From Bryobacterales bacterium (GTDB lineage: Bacteria; Acidobacteriota; Terriglobia; Bryobacterales; Bryobacteraceae): 64,000 nt of DNA. The stretch spans positions 124,001 through 188,000 of the forward strand of contig JADJWL010000005.1 of the NCBI GenBank assembly GCA_016716385.1, given 5' to 3'. The notes under the pieces are model-generated. The model was not told the origin of the DNA. It worked only from the letters and a program-made list of their open reading frames with translations, and ran no database searches. Below, piece after piece: positions 39,101 to 49,100 of this stretch; position 1 is the stretch's first letter, and every line of letters begins with the position of its first letter. A program made the position numbers and the translations under genes.

Positions 39101-39425
39101 TCCACTGCGTGATGGCGGCGATCTCGGCGTCCTTCAACTTGCCGGACGGCGGCATCTTGAGGTCGCCGCCGTGGGCCACGGCCTGAAGCAGCAGGCTCTC
39201 CTGCGGTTTGCCGGGCACGACAGCGGGCCCGCGCGCGCCGCCCTTCAGCAGTGCGTCCCGGCTTTCGACGACGAATCCTCCCATGGCGGCGGCCGCCGAG
39301 TGGCACGCCTGGCACTGCCGCGCAAACACAGGCCGGACGTTCTTCTCAAAGAAGTCCGCACCGTCTTCGGCAAGAGCGGGGAAGACGCAGGCCGCGAAAA
39401 GCGGAACAACGGCCAAAAGACGCAT
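36180..39425 (-). CDS. PSD1-type protein with cytochrome c, DUF1549 and DUF1553 domains
   Basis: A 1,081-residue exported protein from ATG 39425 (MRLLAVVPLFAACVFPALAE). A PSC1 cytochrome c-like domain carries the haem motif CQACH at 38-42. DUF1549 follows (SPVDAFILSALEAKGLSPAP, VTFDLTGLPPTPEEVRAFLDD, RYGERWGRHWLDVARYADSNG). A middle region with a likely carbohydrate-binding-like beta domain leads to DUF1553 (LAEWLASPDHPLTSRVMANRIW, HRLILLSSTYQMSS, NRRRLEAEAIRDA). The family is common in polysaccharide-degrading Planctomycetota and Acidobacteriota, but the reaction is unproven. The downstream DUF1501 gene is 8 bp away. Confidence 0.93.
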   Translation of the reverse strand: MRLLAVVPLFAACVFPALAEDGADFFEKNVRPVFARQCQACHSAAAAMGGFVVESRDALLKGGARGPAVVPGKPQESLLLQAVAHGGDLKMPPSGKLKDAEIAAITQWIGMGAPWGAPVEKKATTKAFWAFQPPRKPAVPEVKNAAWVQSPVDAFILSALEAKGLSPAPAADKRTLIRRVTFDLTGLPPTPEEVRAFLDDSRPDAFARVVDRLLASPRYGERWGRHWLDVARYADSNGLDENLVYRHAFRYRDYVIAAFNKDKPYDLFVKEQLAGDLLPGPAGDEEWFERWTATGFLSLGAKMLAEDDPVKMQMDIVDEQLDTMARTFMGLTAGCARCHDHKFDPIPQADYYAMAGIFKSSKTMENFNVVARWHEHVLASKEQREALQAHLDRVEEKTKEIGRISGGENQRLATAARAQVGQYLLAGADLLRYQKIELKPAAGGQRRDAGSFERGNVPKTLERGKTNVPADAKGPFFAEYEVSVSAAGDYQIDMLEEETGGGTADVWVNGVLEIRGQGAVSNRQASPDAGGWSVTGVLPLAQGKNTIRLEHASRFPYFEAMQLSPLAPGADAPRSPEQVARRYGVNPGYLAQWVAEMQRAQGAPHSVMYPLFAYEEKRPLLAGWTSPAAAHFQGFQPKTREELAARYQQLFDEADRLWQEVKKAREAEPKDKKARNAIKQEEGLSDATLEPFREISYAAAGPFRAPRDARQYYTEDIRATLTRLDTEKKALEDATPDLPKAMGIREGTEIADVPIHLRGSHWTLGETVPRGFFRAVAAGSAPAIPANASGRLQLAEWLASPDHPLTSRVMANRIWRWHFGRGIVPSVDNFGRLGEPPTNQPLLDWLAVRFVEEGWSVKQMHRLILLSSTYQMSSAHDARAAEADPENTLLWRMNRRRLEAEAIRDAITSVTGQIDLTAGGTILDYKDRQYVSNTAKRGGADYDLPRRTVYLPVVRSSMYEMFQAFDLPDPATPNGDRNSTVIAPQALFMMNATLVLDSTEAMARDLLARADLDDAGRIRETYERALARPPAARDIDRALTFIARVAAAREADEADPAKRRLFAWQSFCKALLASNEFVYVN

Positions 39426-39479
39426 TTTTAGGATGTTATCACGCGGGGGCGGCCGCCGCTCTGCCCGCTGCGTCACGCC

Positions 39480-40295
39480 TCAACGGGCGCCAGGCTGCGT
39501 CCCCGTGATGGAGATTCCGGCTTCCTTCGCCAGGGCGAGCGTCTGCTCGCGATCCAGAATCAGCGTGCGGCCGGCGTCGACCGCTGCCGCCGTCGCTCCG
39601 CACTCCCGCATCACTTCGATTGTGCGCGGGCCGATGACGGGAACGTCGAACAGCAGGTGTTGCCGGCGCGCCGAGGCTTTGACCAGGGTCAACGCGCGGC
39701 CGTCCACGAGCGACGCCGCGCGCCGCAGCATGGCGTCGGTGCCCTCCATGGCCTCGACCGCCACGCATGCCCGCTCACAGATGGCAACGCTCTGGCCCAC
39801 GTCGTGCGCGGCCAGAGCGTGGGCGATCCGCTGCCCGTAGGCGATATTGCGCTGCTCGTCGGCGGAGGGCTTGCGCTTGGTGAGCACGCCTTCGCCCGCC
39901 AGCAGCGGCTTGAGGAACAGCGTGGAGTCCGCCAGGCGGATCCCCTCGCCTTCCAGAACCTTCGCCACGCCGCCGATGAGGGCGTCGGTGTTCTTGCGGG
40001 GCAGCGACGCCAGGAGTTTGAACAAGCGCCAGTCCGGGCGGATGGCCGAGAAAATCTGGACGTGCTTCACCTGCCCGGCCATGATCACTTCGGTGATGCC
40101 TTCGCCCTTGAGAATCTCGATCAGGCGGCTCAACTCGCCGATCGAGATCCAGTGGCAGCGAGCCGCCAGGGATTCGATCTCCGGACTGGCTTCCTCCTTG
40201 ATGCCGACCGCGACCACTTCGTGGCCGAGGCTCCGTGCCGTCTCGAGCGCCAGGATCGGGAAGCGGCCGTTTCCGGCGATCAGGCCGTAGCGCAT
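39480..40295 (-). CDS. lpxI: UDP-2,3-diacylglucosamine pyrophosphatase LpxI
   Basis: LpxI hydrolyses UDP-2,3-diacylglucosamine to lipid X, the step done by LpxH in Escherichia coli. The 271-residue product begins MRYGLIAGNGRFPILALE and has the typical GLIAGNGRFP, IMAGQVKHVQIFS, VGQSVAICERACVAVEAMEGTD and DVPVIGPRTIEVM segments. It is 1 bp after lpxA, and the operon is fabZ-lpxA-lpxI. Its presence shows the organism makes a lipid A-type outer membrane. No lpxH-like gene is seen. Confidence 0.93.
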   Translation of the reverse strand: MRYGLIAGNGRFPILALETARSLGHEVVAVGIKEEASPEIESLAARCHWISIGELSRLIEILKGEGITEVIMAGQVKHVQIFSAIRPDWRLFKLLASLPRKNTDALIGGVAKVLEGEGIRLADSTLFLKPLLAGEGVLTKRKPSADEQRNIAYGQRIAHALAAHDVGQSVAICERACVAVEAMEGTDAMLRRAASLVDGRALTLVKASARRQHLLFDVPVIGPRTIEVMRECGATAAAVDAGRTLILDREQTLALAKEAGISITGTQPGAR

Positions 40296-40296
40296 A

Positions 40297-41073
40297 TCAC
40301 TTGATGACGCCCCGTTCGGACGAGCGGATGAATGCGGTCAACTCGGCGATCTCGCCGGTTTGCGGGACCTCGGCGGTGATGCGTTCGAGCGCCTGCGTCG
40401 TGTTCAGGCCGGCGCGCGTGAGCAGGCGGAAGGTCGTCTGCAGCGCTTCGATGGATTCCTTCGGGAAGCCGCGCCGTTCCAGTCCGACCTTGTTCGCGCC
40501 GTAGACCGCGTGCTCGCGGCTCGAGACCGTGTTGGAAAACGGCAGCACGTCCTGCGTGATCACGGAGTAGCCGCCCACAATGGCGTGCCGCCCGACCCGG
40601 CAGAACTGGTGGACGCCGGTGAACGCACCGATCACGGCCCAGTCGCCAATCGTGACGTGTCCGCCCATCGTGGCGCCATGAGAAAGGACCGTGTGATCGC
40701 CCACCGCGACGTCGTGCGCCACGTGGACGTGCGCCATCAGCAGGTTGTCGTCGCCGATGCGGGTCAGCATGCCGCCGCCTTCTGTGCCGCGGTGGATCGT
40801 GACGAATTCGCGGATTCGGTTGCGGCTTCCGATTTGGGTCCGTGACGCCTCGCCGCGGTATTTCAAATCCTGTGGCGCGACGCCGATCGTCGAGTACGGA
40901 AAGAACACGTTGTCCTCGCCGATGTCGAGCGCACCCTCGCAGTAGACGTTGGCCGTCAGGCGCGTCCGCGCGCCGACCCGGACGCCGGCGCCGAGGATGC
41001 AGTACGGGCCGATCTCCGCGGCCGGATCGACCTCGGCCGCGGGGTCAACCAAGGCTGTCGGATGGATCGGCAT
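40297..41073 (-). CDS. lpxA: UDP-N-acetylglucosamine acyltransferase
   Basis: LpxA adds a 3-hydroxyacyl chain from acyl carrier protein to UDP-GlcNAc, the first step of lipid A synthesis. The 258-residue length is normal. The N-terminal left-handed beta-helix of hexapeptide repeats begins MPIHPTALVDPAAEVDPAA, the catalytic His lies in LLMAHVHVAHDVAVGDH, and the C-terminal helical part has VGLERRGFPKESIEALQ. The start abuts the fabZ stop (41074), so translation is coupled. Confidence 0.96.
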   Translation of the reverse strand: MPIHPTALVDPAAEVDPAAEIGPYCILGAGVRVGARTRLTANVYCEGALDIGEDNVFFPYSTIGVAPQDLKYRGEASRTQIGSRNRIREFVTIHRGTEGGGMLTRIGDDNLLMAHVHVAHDVAVGDHTVLSHGATMGGHVTIGDWAVIGAFTGVHQFCRVGRHAIVGGYSVITQDVLPFSNTVSSREHAVYGANKVGLERRGFPKESIEALQTTFRLLTRAGLNTTQALERITAEVPQTGEIAELTAFIRSSERGVIK

Positions 41074-41526
41074 CTAGCCAGACGGCATCTCGGACCGGTC
41101 GGCGAGCGTGCACATCATCTCGGCTTCGGCGACCACGGTTCCGTTCACCGTAGCCTTGCCAGCCATCTTGGCGACAGACGCCTTGCGCCTCACGACCGAC
41201 ATCTCGATCCGAAGCTGGTCGCCCGGGACGACCGGCCTGCGGAACTTGGCAAAATCCACCGACGCGAGGAGCACCAGTTTTTCGTCGCGGTCTGGGATTG
41301 TGCTCAAGATGAGCACACCGATGGTTTGTGCCATCGCCTCGACAATCAACACACCCGGCATGACCGGATAATCCGGAAAATGCCCAGTAAAAAACGGCTC
41401 ATTGGCCGTGACATTCTTGATTCCGACAATCCGTTCGGCCTCCATCTCCACGATGCGGTCGACCAGGAGCATCGGATAGCGGTGAGGCAGAATCTTGCGG
41501 ATCTCGTTGATATCCAGGGAGGTCAT
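41074..41526 (-). CDS. fabZ: 3-hydroxyacyl-ACP dehydratase
   Basis: FabZ removes water from 3-hydroxyacyl-ACP in fatty acid elongation; its substrate is also the acyl donor for LpxA, which explains the linkage. The 150-residue product has KILPHRYPMLLVDRI and the active-site segment GHFPDYPVMPGVLIVEAMAQ with catalytic His49 and Glu63. It heads the fabZ-lpxA-lpxI operon and is divergent from the M20 peptidase, with 23 bp between starts. Confidence 0.95.
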   Translation of the reverse strand: MTSLDINEIRKILPHRYPMLLVDRIVEMEAERIVGIKNVTANEPFFTGHFPDYPVMPGVLIVEAMAQTIGVLILSTIPDRDEKLVLLASVDFAKFRRPVVPGDQLRIEMSVVRRKASVAKMAGKATVNGTVVAEAEMMCTLADRSEMPSG

Positions 41527-41549
41527 GGAATTTCGCTATTATAGCAGCG

Positions 41550-42686
41550 ATGGACGCCGTTCTTGAGTACGCCCACGCCGCGCAGGGAAAGACCATCGGG
41601 TTGATCCGGACGCTGGTCGAATGCGAGTCCCCTTCGGACGACCCACTGCTGCTCGATCAGTTCGTGGCCCTGATCTGCGATGTTGTGGCCCCTGTGGCGA
41701 AGACCAAGGTCTATCGCAACGGCAGTGTGTTGATCGATTTCGATCTGCCCGGCGGCCGCAAGAAGGGGCGCATTCTGGCCATCGGACACTGCGACACGGT
41801 CTGGCCGAAAGGCACGCTGCAGTCCATGCCGTTCCGGCAGGCGGACGGGCGCCTGTGGGGGCCGGGCGTGCTCGACATGAAGGCGGGCGTCGCGCTCTTC
41901 ATCCAGGCGATGCGCGCTCTGCGCGACCTCGAGATTCCGGTCGGCGCGAAGGTGTCGCTGCTGCTCACACCGGACGAAGAGACCGGCAGCGAGTCGTCCC
42001 GCGCCCAGATTGAGTCGCTGGCTTCGAAGAGCCGCGCCGTCCTGGTGCTGGAGCCCGGCACCGGCCCCACGGGCAAGCTGAAGACGTCGCGGAAAGGGGT
42101 GGGGCGTTACCTGGTGCGGGTCCGCGGCCGGGCGGCGCACTCGGGAATCGATTTCGCCGCCGGCGCCAGCGCGGTGGTCGAACTCGCCCACCAGATCGGC
42201 CAGATCGCCGCATTGTCGGACCTGGAACGCGGCATTACCGTGAATCCGGGCGTGGTTGCCGGCGGCACGCGTTCGAACGTCGTGGCGGAACATGCTTCGG
42301 TAGAGGTCGATGTCCGTGTCCCGCGCCTCAAGGACGCCGAGGCGATCGACCGCAAGCTGCGCCGCCTGAAACCGCGGGACCGGCGATGCGCGATCGAAGT
42401 AACGGGAGCTTTGAATCGTCCGCCGATGGAGCGGACGCCGGCTATCGCCAATCTGTTCGCCCTGGCTCGCGATGCCGCCGCCGGTCTCGGCCTCAAGTTG
42501 GAGGAGTCGTCCACCGGCGGCGGATCCGACGGCAACTTCACGGCTGCTCTCGGCATTCCCACGCTCGACGGCCTGGGCGCCGTTGGAGAAGGCGCTCATG
42601 CCTCGCACGAGAGCATCTTCGCGGACCGCATCGCCGATCGAACCGCGCTCCTGGCTCGCCTGGTCGAGGCGGTAAGCCGGACCTGA
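41550..42686 (+). CDS. M20-family metallopeptidase (carboxypeptidase G2-like)
   Basis: A 378-residue di-zinc hydrolase. The metal ligands are in GHCDTVWPKG, in LDMKAGVALF (bridging Asp), and in PDEETGSESS (catalytic Glu and metal Glu). A dimerisation lid follows (GVGRYLVRVRGRAAHSG), and the last ligand is in GEGAHASHESIF. This pattern fits the carboxypeptidase G2/glutamate carboxypeptidase branch of M20, but the substrate cannot be given. No signal peptide is visible, so it is cytoplasmic. Confidence 0.9.
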   Translation: MDAVLEYAHAAQGKTIGLIRTLVECESPSDDPLLLDQFVALICDVVAPVAKTKVYRNGSVLIDFDLPGGRKKGRILAIGHCDTVWPKGTLQSMPFRQADGRLWGPGVLDMKAGVALFIQAMRALRDLEIPVGAKVSLLLTPDEETGSESSRAQIESLASKSRAVLVLEPGTGPTGKLKTSRKGVGRYLVRVRGRAAHSGIDFAAGASAVVELAHQIGQIAALSDLERGITVNPGVVAGGTRSNVVAEHASVEVDVRVPRLKDAEAIDRKLRRLKPRDRRCAIEVTGALNRPPMERTPAIANLFALARDAAAGLGLKLEESSTGGGSDGNFTAALGIPTLDGLGAVGEGAHASHESIFADRIADRTALLARLVEAVSRT

Positions 42687-43159
42687 TCGCGCATCGAGAC
42701 CGACAGCACAACCCAGTTTAGGCTCCTGCCTGAACGCCCACCCTAACGTCAGGCGGTCACATGACCACATGTGGTCAGACCGCTGGACCGGCCGCTGATG
42801 CAAAGCACGTTGGCGGCCATTCCAGATTCGATTCGCGGGCTCCGGCTGGAACACGTCCCTCGCGCGCGGGGCGGGCGTTGGCAAGGGGCGTGCACGAGAA
42901 TCTGCGTGAGCCGTCATGCGGTCCGCAGAATCAGGACAGACTGAAAAACACAGACATTCCAGTTCTTGAGGGCGTGTCATGCCGGGATGAAGGCAACGCG
43001 CCAACGAAAGCCTTGGGAACGAACCCCGGATACCAGAGAATTCGCCCAGACCGGCTTCTACCGTTCCCTACCCAGAACACATGAAGGACACAAGCGATGG
43101 TCCGGAGGGACCGTGGAGGGTAGCGCCCTTCACGACGCGGGCATGTCGAGCGAACGGCG
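42687..43159. other. Long gene-free stretch before the cyclic glucan synthase gene
   Basis: About 470 bp without a supportable gene, the longest in the window. It holds the palindrome at 42753-42783 and presumably the promoter of the glucan synthase gene. Short frames on both strands (for example 42931-43215 minus) have no ribosome site and no recognised similarity. I see no tRNA or small RNA. Confidence 0.5.
42753..42783. promoter_or_regulatory. Extended palindrome, possible operator or hairpin
   Basis: The 16-base perfect palindrome TGACCACATGTGGTCA lies at 42762-42777. It is flanked by a second pair of arms, GCGGTC (42753-42758) and GACCGC (42778-42783), offset by three bases on the left. 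This could be the binding site of a dimeric regulator for the glucan synthase gene about 380 bp downstream, or a hairpin ending the M20 peptidase transcript about 70 bp upstream. No T-run follows. Confidence 0.45.
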
Positions 43160-46100
43160 ATGCGTGTGCCGGATAGGAGCTTTCGTTTGAGGAACAGCAG
43201 CAAGACGATTCGCAAGACTTTGCTCCATTTGAGCCTTCCGGGACGGGATCGGACACAGCGATATGGTGACGCTCCCCCGCTGCGGGCGGATCTGTTCAGC
43301 GCAGATCAGATGCAGGAGCATGGCAAGACTCTGGCGGGCTCACACAAGCTCAGCCCTGGAGCCGCTCCGGACCGCCTCCTGGCGCGGCTGGCCGACAATG
43401 AGGACACTCTGCTCGGGGTCCGGGGCCTGCTGACTGAGGCAGTCAGGACGAACCGCCGCATCACGCCAGCCGGGGAATGGCTCCTCGACAACTTCTACCT
43501 GATCGAAGAGCAGGTCCACATGGCCGAAAAGCACTTGCCGAAGGCCTACAGCCGGGAACTGCCACGCCTGCTGAGCGGCCCTTCGGCCGGACTTCCGCGT
43601 GTGTACGACATCGCGCTGGAGACCATCTCACACGGCGATGGGCGGGTCGATCCAGAGAGCCTCAGCAGCTTTGTCGCAGCCTATCAGACAGTCAGCTTTC
43701 TTAAGTTGGGCGAGTTGTGGGCGCTTCCCATCATGCTGCGTCTCGCGCTGATCGAGAACCTCCGACGCGTGGGCGCCCGAATCGCCGTCGACAGGATCAG
43801 CCGGAACCGAGCCGATTATTGGGCGGATCAGATCACAGAGACCGCCGAGAAGGACCCGAAGAGCCTGATTCTCCGGATTGCCGACATGGCGCGGTCGAAC
43901 CCGCCGATGGTCGGATCGTTCGTTGCGGAGTTTGCGCGCCGGTTGCAGGGTCAAGGCCCTGCTTTGGCCCTAGCCCTCACCTGGATTGAACAACGGCTCT
44001 CCGAATCCGGATGGACAATCAACCAATTGGTGCAGTCGGAGAATCAGCAACAGGCCGCCGATCAGGTCTCGATCAGCAACAGCATCGGCAGCCTCCGTCT
44101 GCTGGGCGCCGTTGACTGGCGCGAGTTCGTCGAAACGTTGAGCGCCGTCGAACAGGTGCTTCGTGACGACCGGGGCGGGGTCTACGGCAGGATGGACTTC
44201 CCGACGCGCGACCGGTACCGGCACGCCGTGGAGAAGGTTGCCAAGGGCAGCCTGCGACCCGAACCCGAGGTGGCTCGCGAAGCGGTCGACCTTGCGCAGG
44301 AGGCCGCGGCCAGCAGCGGCGCCGGTGATGCCGCCGCACACGTTGGCTTCTTCCTGATCGGTAAGGGATTCCCTGAGTTTGAGCGCAAAGCAAGGGTTCG
44401 CGGATCAGCCGCTGAATCGTTCCGGAAGGTCGGCCGCAGGTTCCCACTGCTGCTGTACATCGGCGCGATCACGCTGGTTGCAATGGCCGTCTCCGGAATG
44501 TTGGTCGCGAAGGCGCATGCTGGCGGCGTTCAAGGCTGGGCGCTCGGTTTGTTGGGCATCCTCTCGCTCCTGTGCACGAGTCAACTGGCCGTCGCCGTGG
44601 TCAACTGGCTGGCGACGCTGCTCGCAACTCCGAATCCGCTCCCGCGCATGGACTTCTCCAAGGGGATTCCGCCGGACTATCGCACTCTCGTGGTGGTTCC
44701 GACCATGCTTGTGAGCGCTCAGAACGTCGAGGACCTGATCGAGGCGCTTGAGGTCCGGTTTCTCGCCAATCGGGACGATCACCTGCATTTCGGACTCCTG
44801 ACTGATTTCCGCGACGCCCACCAGGAAACGCTGCCGGAAGATGTCCTGCTGTTGCGCCAGGCCAAGGAAGGAATCGAGGCCCTGAACCGGAAGTACGAAC
44901 GCGCCAAGGACGACGCCTTCTTTCTCTTCCACCGTCCGCGAAGATGGAATCCCCAGGAGCGGAAGTGGATGGGTTACGAGCGGAAACGAGGGAAGCTCGG
45001 GGAACTGAATTCTTTGCTGCGCGGTGGTTCGAAAGACCGCTTCTCGGTCATCGTCGGCGACACCTCAGTCCTCGCCAGCGTCAAGTACGTCATTTCGCTC
45101 GACACGGATACGCAGTTGCCTCGTGACGTGGCACGGCAGTTGGTGGGAGCCATGGCGCACCCACTGAATCGCGCGCGTTACGACGAACGCAAACAGCGGG
45201 TTAGCGAGGGATACGGTATCCTTCAGCCCGGCGTCGGCGCGAGCCTTTCCGGGGCCAACCAGTCGCGATTTGCACGCCTGTTCGGAAGCGAACCGGGCAT
45301 CGATCCGTATACTCGCGTGGTCTCCGACGTGTACCAGGACCTCTTCGGCGAAGGCTCGTTTATTGGCAAGGGAATTTACGATGTCGATGTCTTCGAGCGG
45401 GCGCTGCATGGACGTCTGCCCGAGAACCGGATCCTTAGCCACGATCTCCTGGAAGGCTGCCACGCGCGTTCGGGGCTGCTGAGCGACGTGCAGGTGTACG
45501 AGGAGTATCCGTCCAGGTACAGCGCAGACGTGAGCCGCCGCCACCGTTGGATTCGTGGGGACTGGCAGCTCGCAGCATGGCTGCTGCCACGTGTTCCGGC
45601 TGCGGGTAGGGGCCGCCAGAAGAATCCGTTTAGCGCGCTCTCGCTATGGAAGTTCCTTGACAATCTGCGGCGCAGTCTGATGCCCTCGGCCTTCACGCTG
45701 TTGTTGCTGCTGGGCTGGACAATCTTGTCACCGCCGTGGTTCTGGACTCTGTCGGGGATCGGAATCATCCTGCTCCCCTACCTGCTTCCCTGCTTCCTGG
45801 ACCTGCTTCGAAAGCCAAGCGATGTGCGGTTGAGCCAACACCTCTCGGCTACAGTGGACTGCACGTCCAGGCACCTCGCGCAGGCTGCGTTCACTGTCGC
45901 ATGCCTCCCGTACGAAGCCTACTTCAGCTTGGATGCGATTGCGCGCACGGCCGGACGCATGCTGATCACGCAAAGACGGCTGCTCGAATGGGTTGCCTCG
46001 GGCGACCCGAATGGGAGTGGCCGGACGGATCTCGCCGCTTCCTTCCGGACGATGTGGATCGCTCCGGTTGTTGCTGCTGCCTCGTTGATCCATCTGTCGC

Positions 46101-49100
46101 TCTCGAGGCCAGCCGCACTGTGGGTAGCTGGGCCCGTTCTGGCTCTCTGGTTTGCCGCACCTGTCATTGCATGGTGGACCAGCCGGCCCTTCGTTCGCCG
46201 TGAAGTGCGGCTGACGGCCGGCCAGACCTTCTTCCTCCGGCAGCTCTCCCGGAAGACCTGGAGGTACTTCGAGACATTCGTCGGTCCGGAGGATCATTGG
46301 CTGCCGCCCGACAATTACCAGGAAGATCCGGCCGCAAGACTGGGCCGTCGGACCTCACCAACCAACATGGGGCTCGCGCTGCTCGCGAACCTGTCGGCCT
46401 ATGACTTCGGCTATATTTCGGCCGGGCAGCTCATCGACCGCACGGCGAATGCGCTCGCCACGATGGACACACTGGAGCGCCATCGGGGCCACTTCTATAA
46501 CTGGTACGACACACAGACCCTGACACCGTTGCTGCCCATGTACGTTTCGACCGTGGACAGCGGGAACCTCGTGGGTCACCTGCTGACCCTGCGACCGGGA
46601 CTACTCTCGATTCCCGATCAGAAGATCCTGGGCACTCGATGGCTGGAGGGTCTTAACGACACATTTAGGGTCCTTGCAGACATGGCCGGCGAGGACCACC
46701 TGGCCCAGATCACCCGGCTCCGGCAGGATCTGGAATCCGCAAGCGGGCCGGTCAGTCGCGAGGAAGTCCAGCGCGTCCTGGGCCGGCTGGCCGGGTCCGG
46801 TGCCGGGTTCGCCGACAGCCTCACCGCCGGTGCTGAGAATGAGACCGCGTGGTGGGCAGGTGCGTTCGCTCGTCAGTGCCAGGACGCCATGGATGAGTTG
46901 ACCTTCCTTGTTCCGGAGTCGATCGGGGAGATCCCGACATTGCGCCAATTGGCTGGTCTCGCGGGGAACCTTCCGCATCGCCACCGTGCCATCGCAAGGA
47001 TCGCCGCAATCGAAGATCTCGCACGCAGATGTGCCGAGTTCGCCCGTGTCGACTATGGATTCCTGTTTGACCGAACCCGTCAGCTGCTCTCGATCGGATA
47101 CAACGTTGCGGACCACCGGCAGGACCCGAGCTATTACGATCTGCTCGCCTCGGAAGCAAGATTGTGCGTCTTTGTGGCGATTGCACAGGGACAACTGCCG
47201 CAGGAGAGCTGGTTCGCCCTGGGCCGGCTCCTCACCACCGCGGGTGGAGAGCCGATCCTCCTTTCCTGGAGCGGATCGATGTTCGAATATCTCATGCCGC
47301 TCATTGTGATGCCGGCGTACGAGAAAACCCTGCTCGATCAGACTTACGGGGCCGCCGTGGCGAGACAGGTCGAGTACGGAAAGAAGCGCGGGGTGCCTTG
47401 GGGCATTTCCGAATCCGGATACAGTTCCGTCGACGCTCATCTCAACTATCAGTACCGAGCCTTTGGCGTACCGGGCATGGGCCTCAAACGCGGGCTCGCG
47501 GACGATCTGGTCATAGCGCCGTATGCCTCGGCGCTGGCGCTGATGGTCGCGCCCGAGGAAGCCTGTCTGAATCTTGAGGAACTCGCCGCGGCCGGCCTTG
47601 AGGGGAAGTATGGCTTGTATGAGGCCATCGACTACACTCCCTCGCGCGTGCCCCGCGGCCAATCGAACGTAGTCGTTCGGTCCTTTATGGTGCATCACCA
47701 GGGCATGAGCCTTCTGGCGTTCGCCCACCTGCTGCTGGACCGGCCCATGCAGAAGCGATTCGAGGCTGATCCTGCGTTTCGCGCGACCGTGCTACTGCTG
47801 CAGGAGCGCGTGCCCAAGGCGATGGCGCTTTACTCGCACCTGGCCGAACTCTCCGACGTGGCTGACACTTCGAGCGGTCTGGAAGCGCCGGTCCGGGTCT
47901 TCACCAGTCCCAGCACGCCGACGCCAGAACTGCAATTGTTGTCGAACGGCAGATACCACGTCATGGTCACCAACGCTGGCGGCGGTTACAGCCGCTGGAA
48001 GGGCACGGCCGTCACGCGCTGGCGGGAAGACGGGACCTGCGACAACTGGGGTACGTTCTGCTACATCCGCGCCGCTGCGAGCGGCCGTTTCTGGTCAGCG
48101 GCATTTCAACCATCACTCCAGGAGCCGGACAGCTACGAAGCGATCTTCTCCGAGGGACGGGTGGAGTTCCGCCGCCGAGACGACGAGTTCGATACCCATA
48201 CCGAGATGGCGGTCTCGCCGGAGGATGACGTCGAAATACGCCGTGTCAGCATCACCAACAATTCACGGGTGCGTCGAGCCATTGACGTCACCAGTTACGC
48301 GGAGGTCGTTCTGGCGCCACCGGCGCAGGACGCCATTCACCCCGCATTTGGCAGTCTATTCGTCCAAACAGAGATCCTCCGTGAGAAGCACGCGATACTC
48401 TGCATGCGACGACCCCGGTCCCGCGACGAGCACCCGCCATGGATGCTTCACCTGATGGCGGTTCATGGGGGGGACACCGGAGAGGTCTCTTACGAAACCG
48501 ACCGCATGCAATTCGTTGGCCGGGGGCACACGATCGCCGATCCGCAAGCGATGGCCGATGCCGCGCCGCTCTCGGGCAGCGAGGGGGCCGTCCTGGATCC
48601 GATCGTTGCGATTCGTCATCAGTTGTGGCTCGATCCGGACGAGAAAGTGACGATCGACATCGTTTCCGGCATCGGCGACACGCGGGACGCCTGTTTGCAC
48701 CTTGTGGAAAAGTACCAGGACCGGCGTCTCGCGGACCGTGTGTTCGATCTGGCATGGACGCATAGCCAGGTCCTCCTGCGTCAGATCAATGCCACCGAAG
48801 CCGACGCCCAGAGCTATGGACATCTGGCCGGATCGGTGGTGTATGCCAACGCCTCGCTACGCGCTGACGCCAGCATCCTCATGAGGAATCGCCGTGGACA
48901 GTCCGGCCTGTGGGGCTACTCCATCTCCGGCGACCTGCCCATCGTGCTGCTCCAGATCGGAGATCCGGCCAACATCGAACTCGCCCGCCAACTGATCCAA
49001 GCCCACGGCTACTGGCGTCTCAAAGGATTGGCGGTGGATCTGGTGATTTGGAATGAAGATCATTCCGGGTACCGCCAAGCTCTCCACGATCAGATTATGG

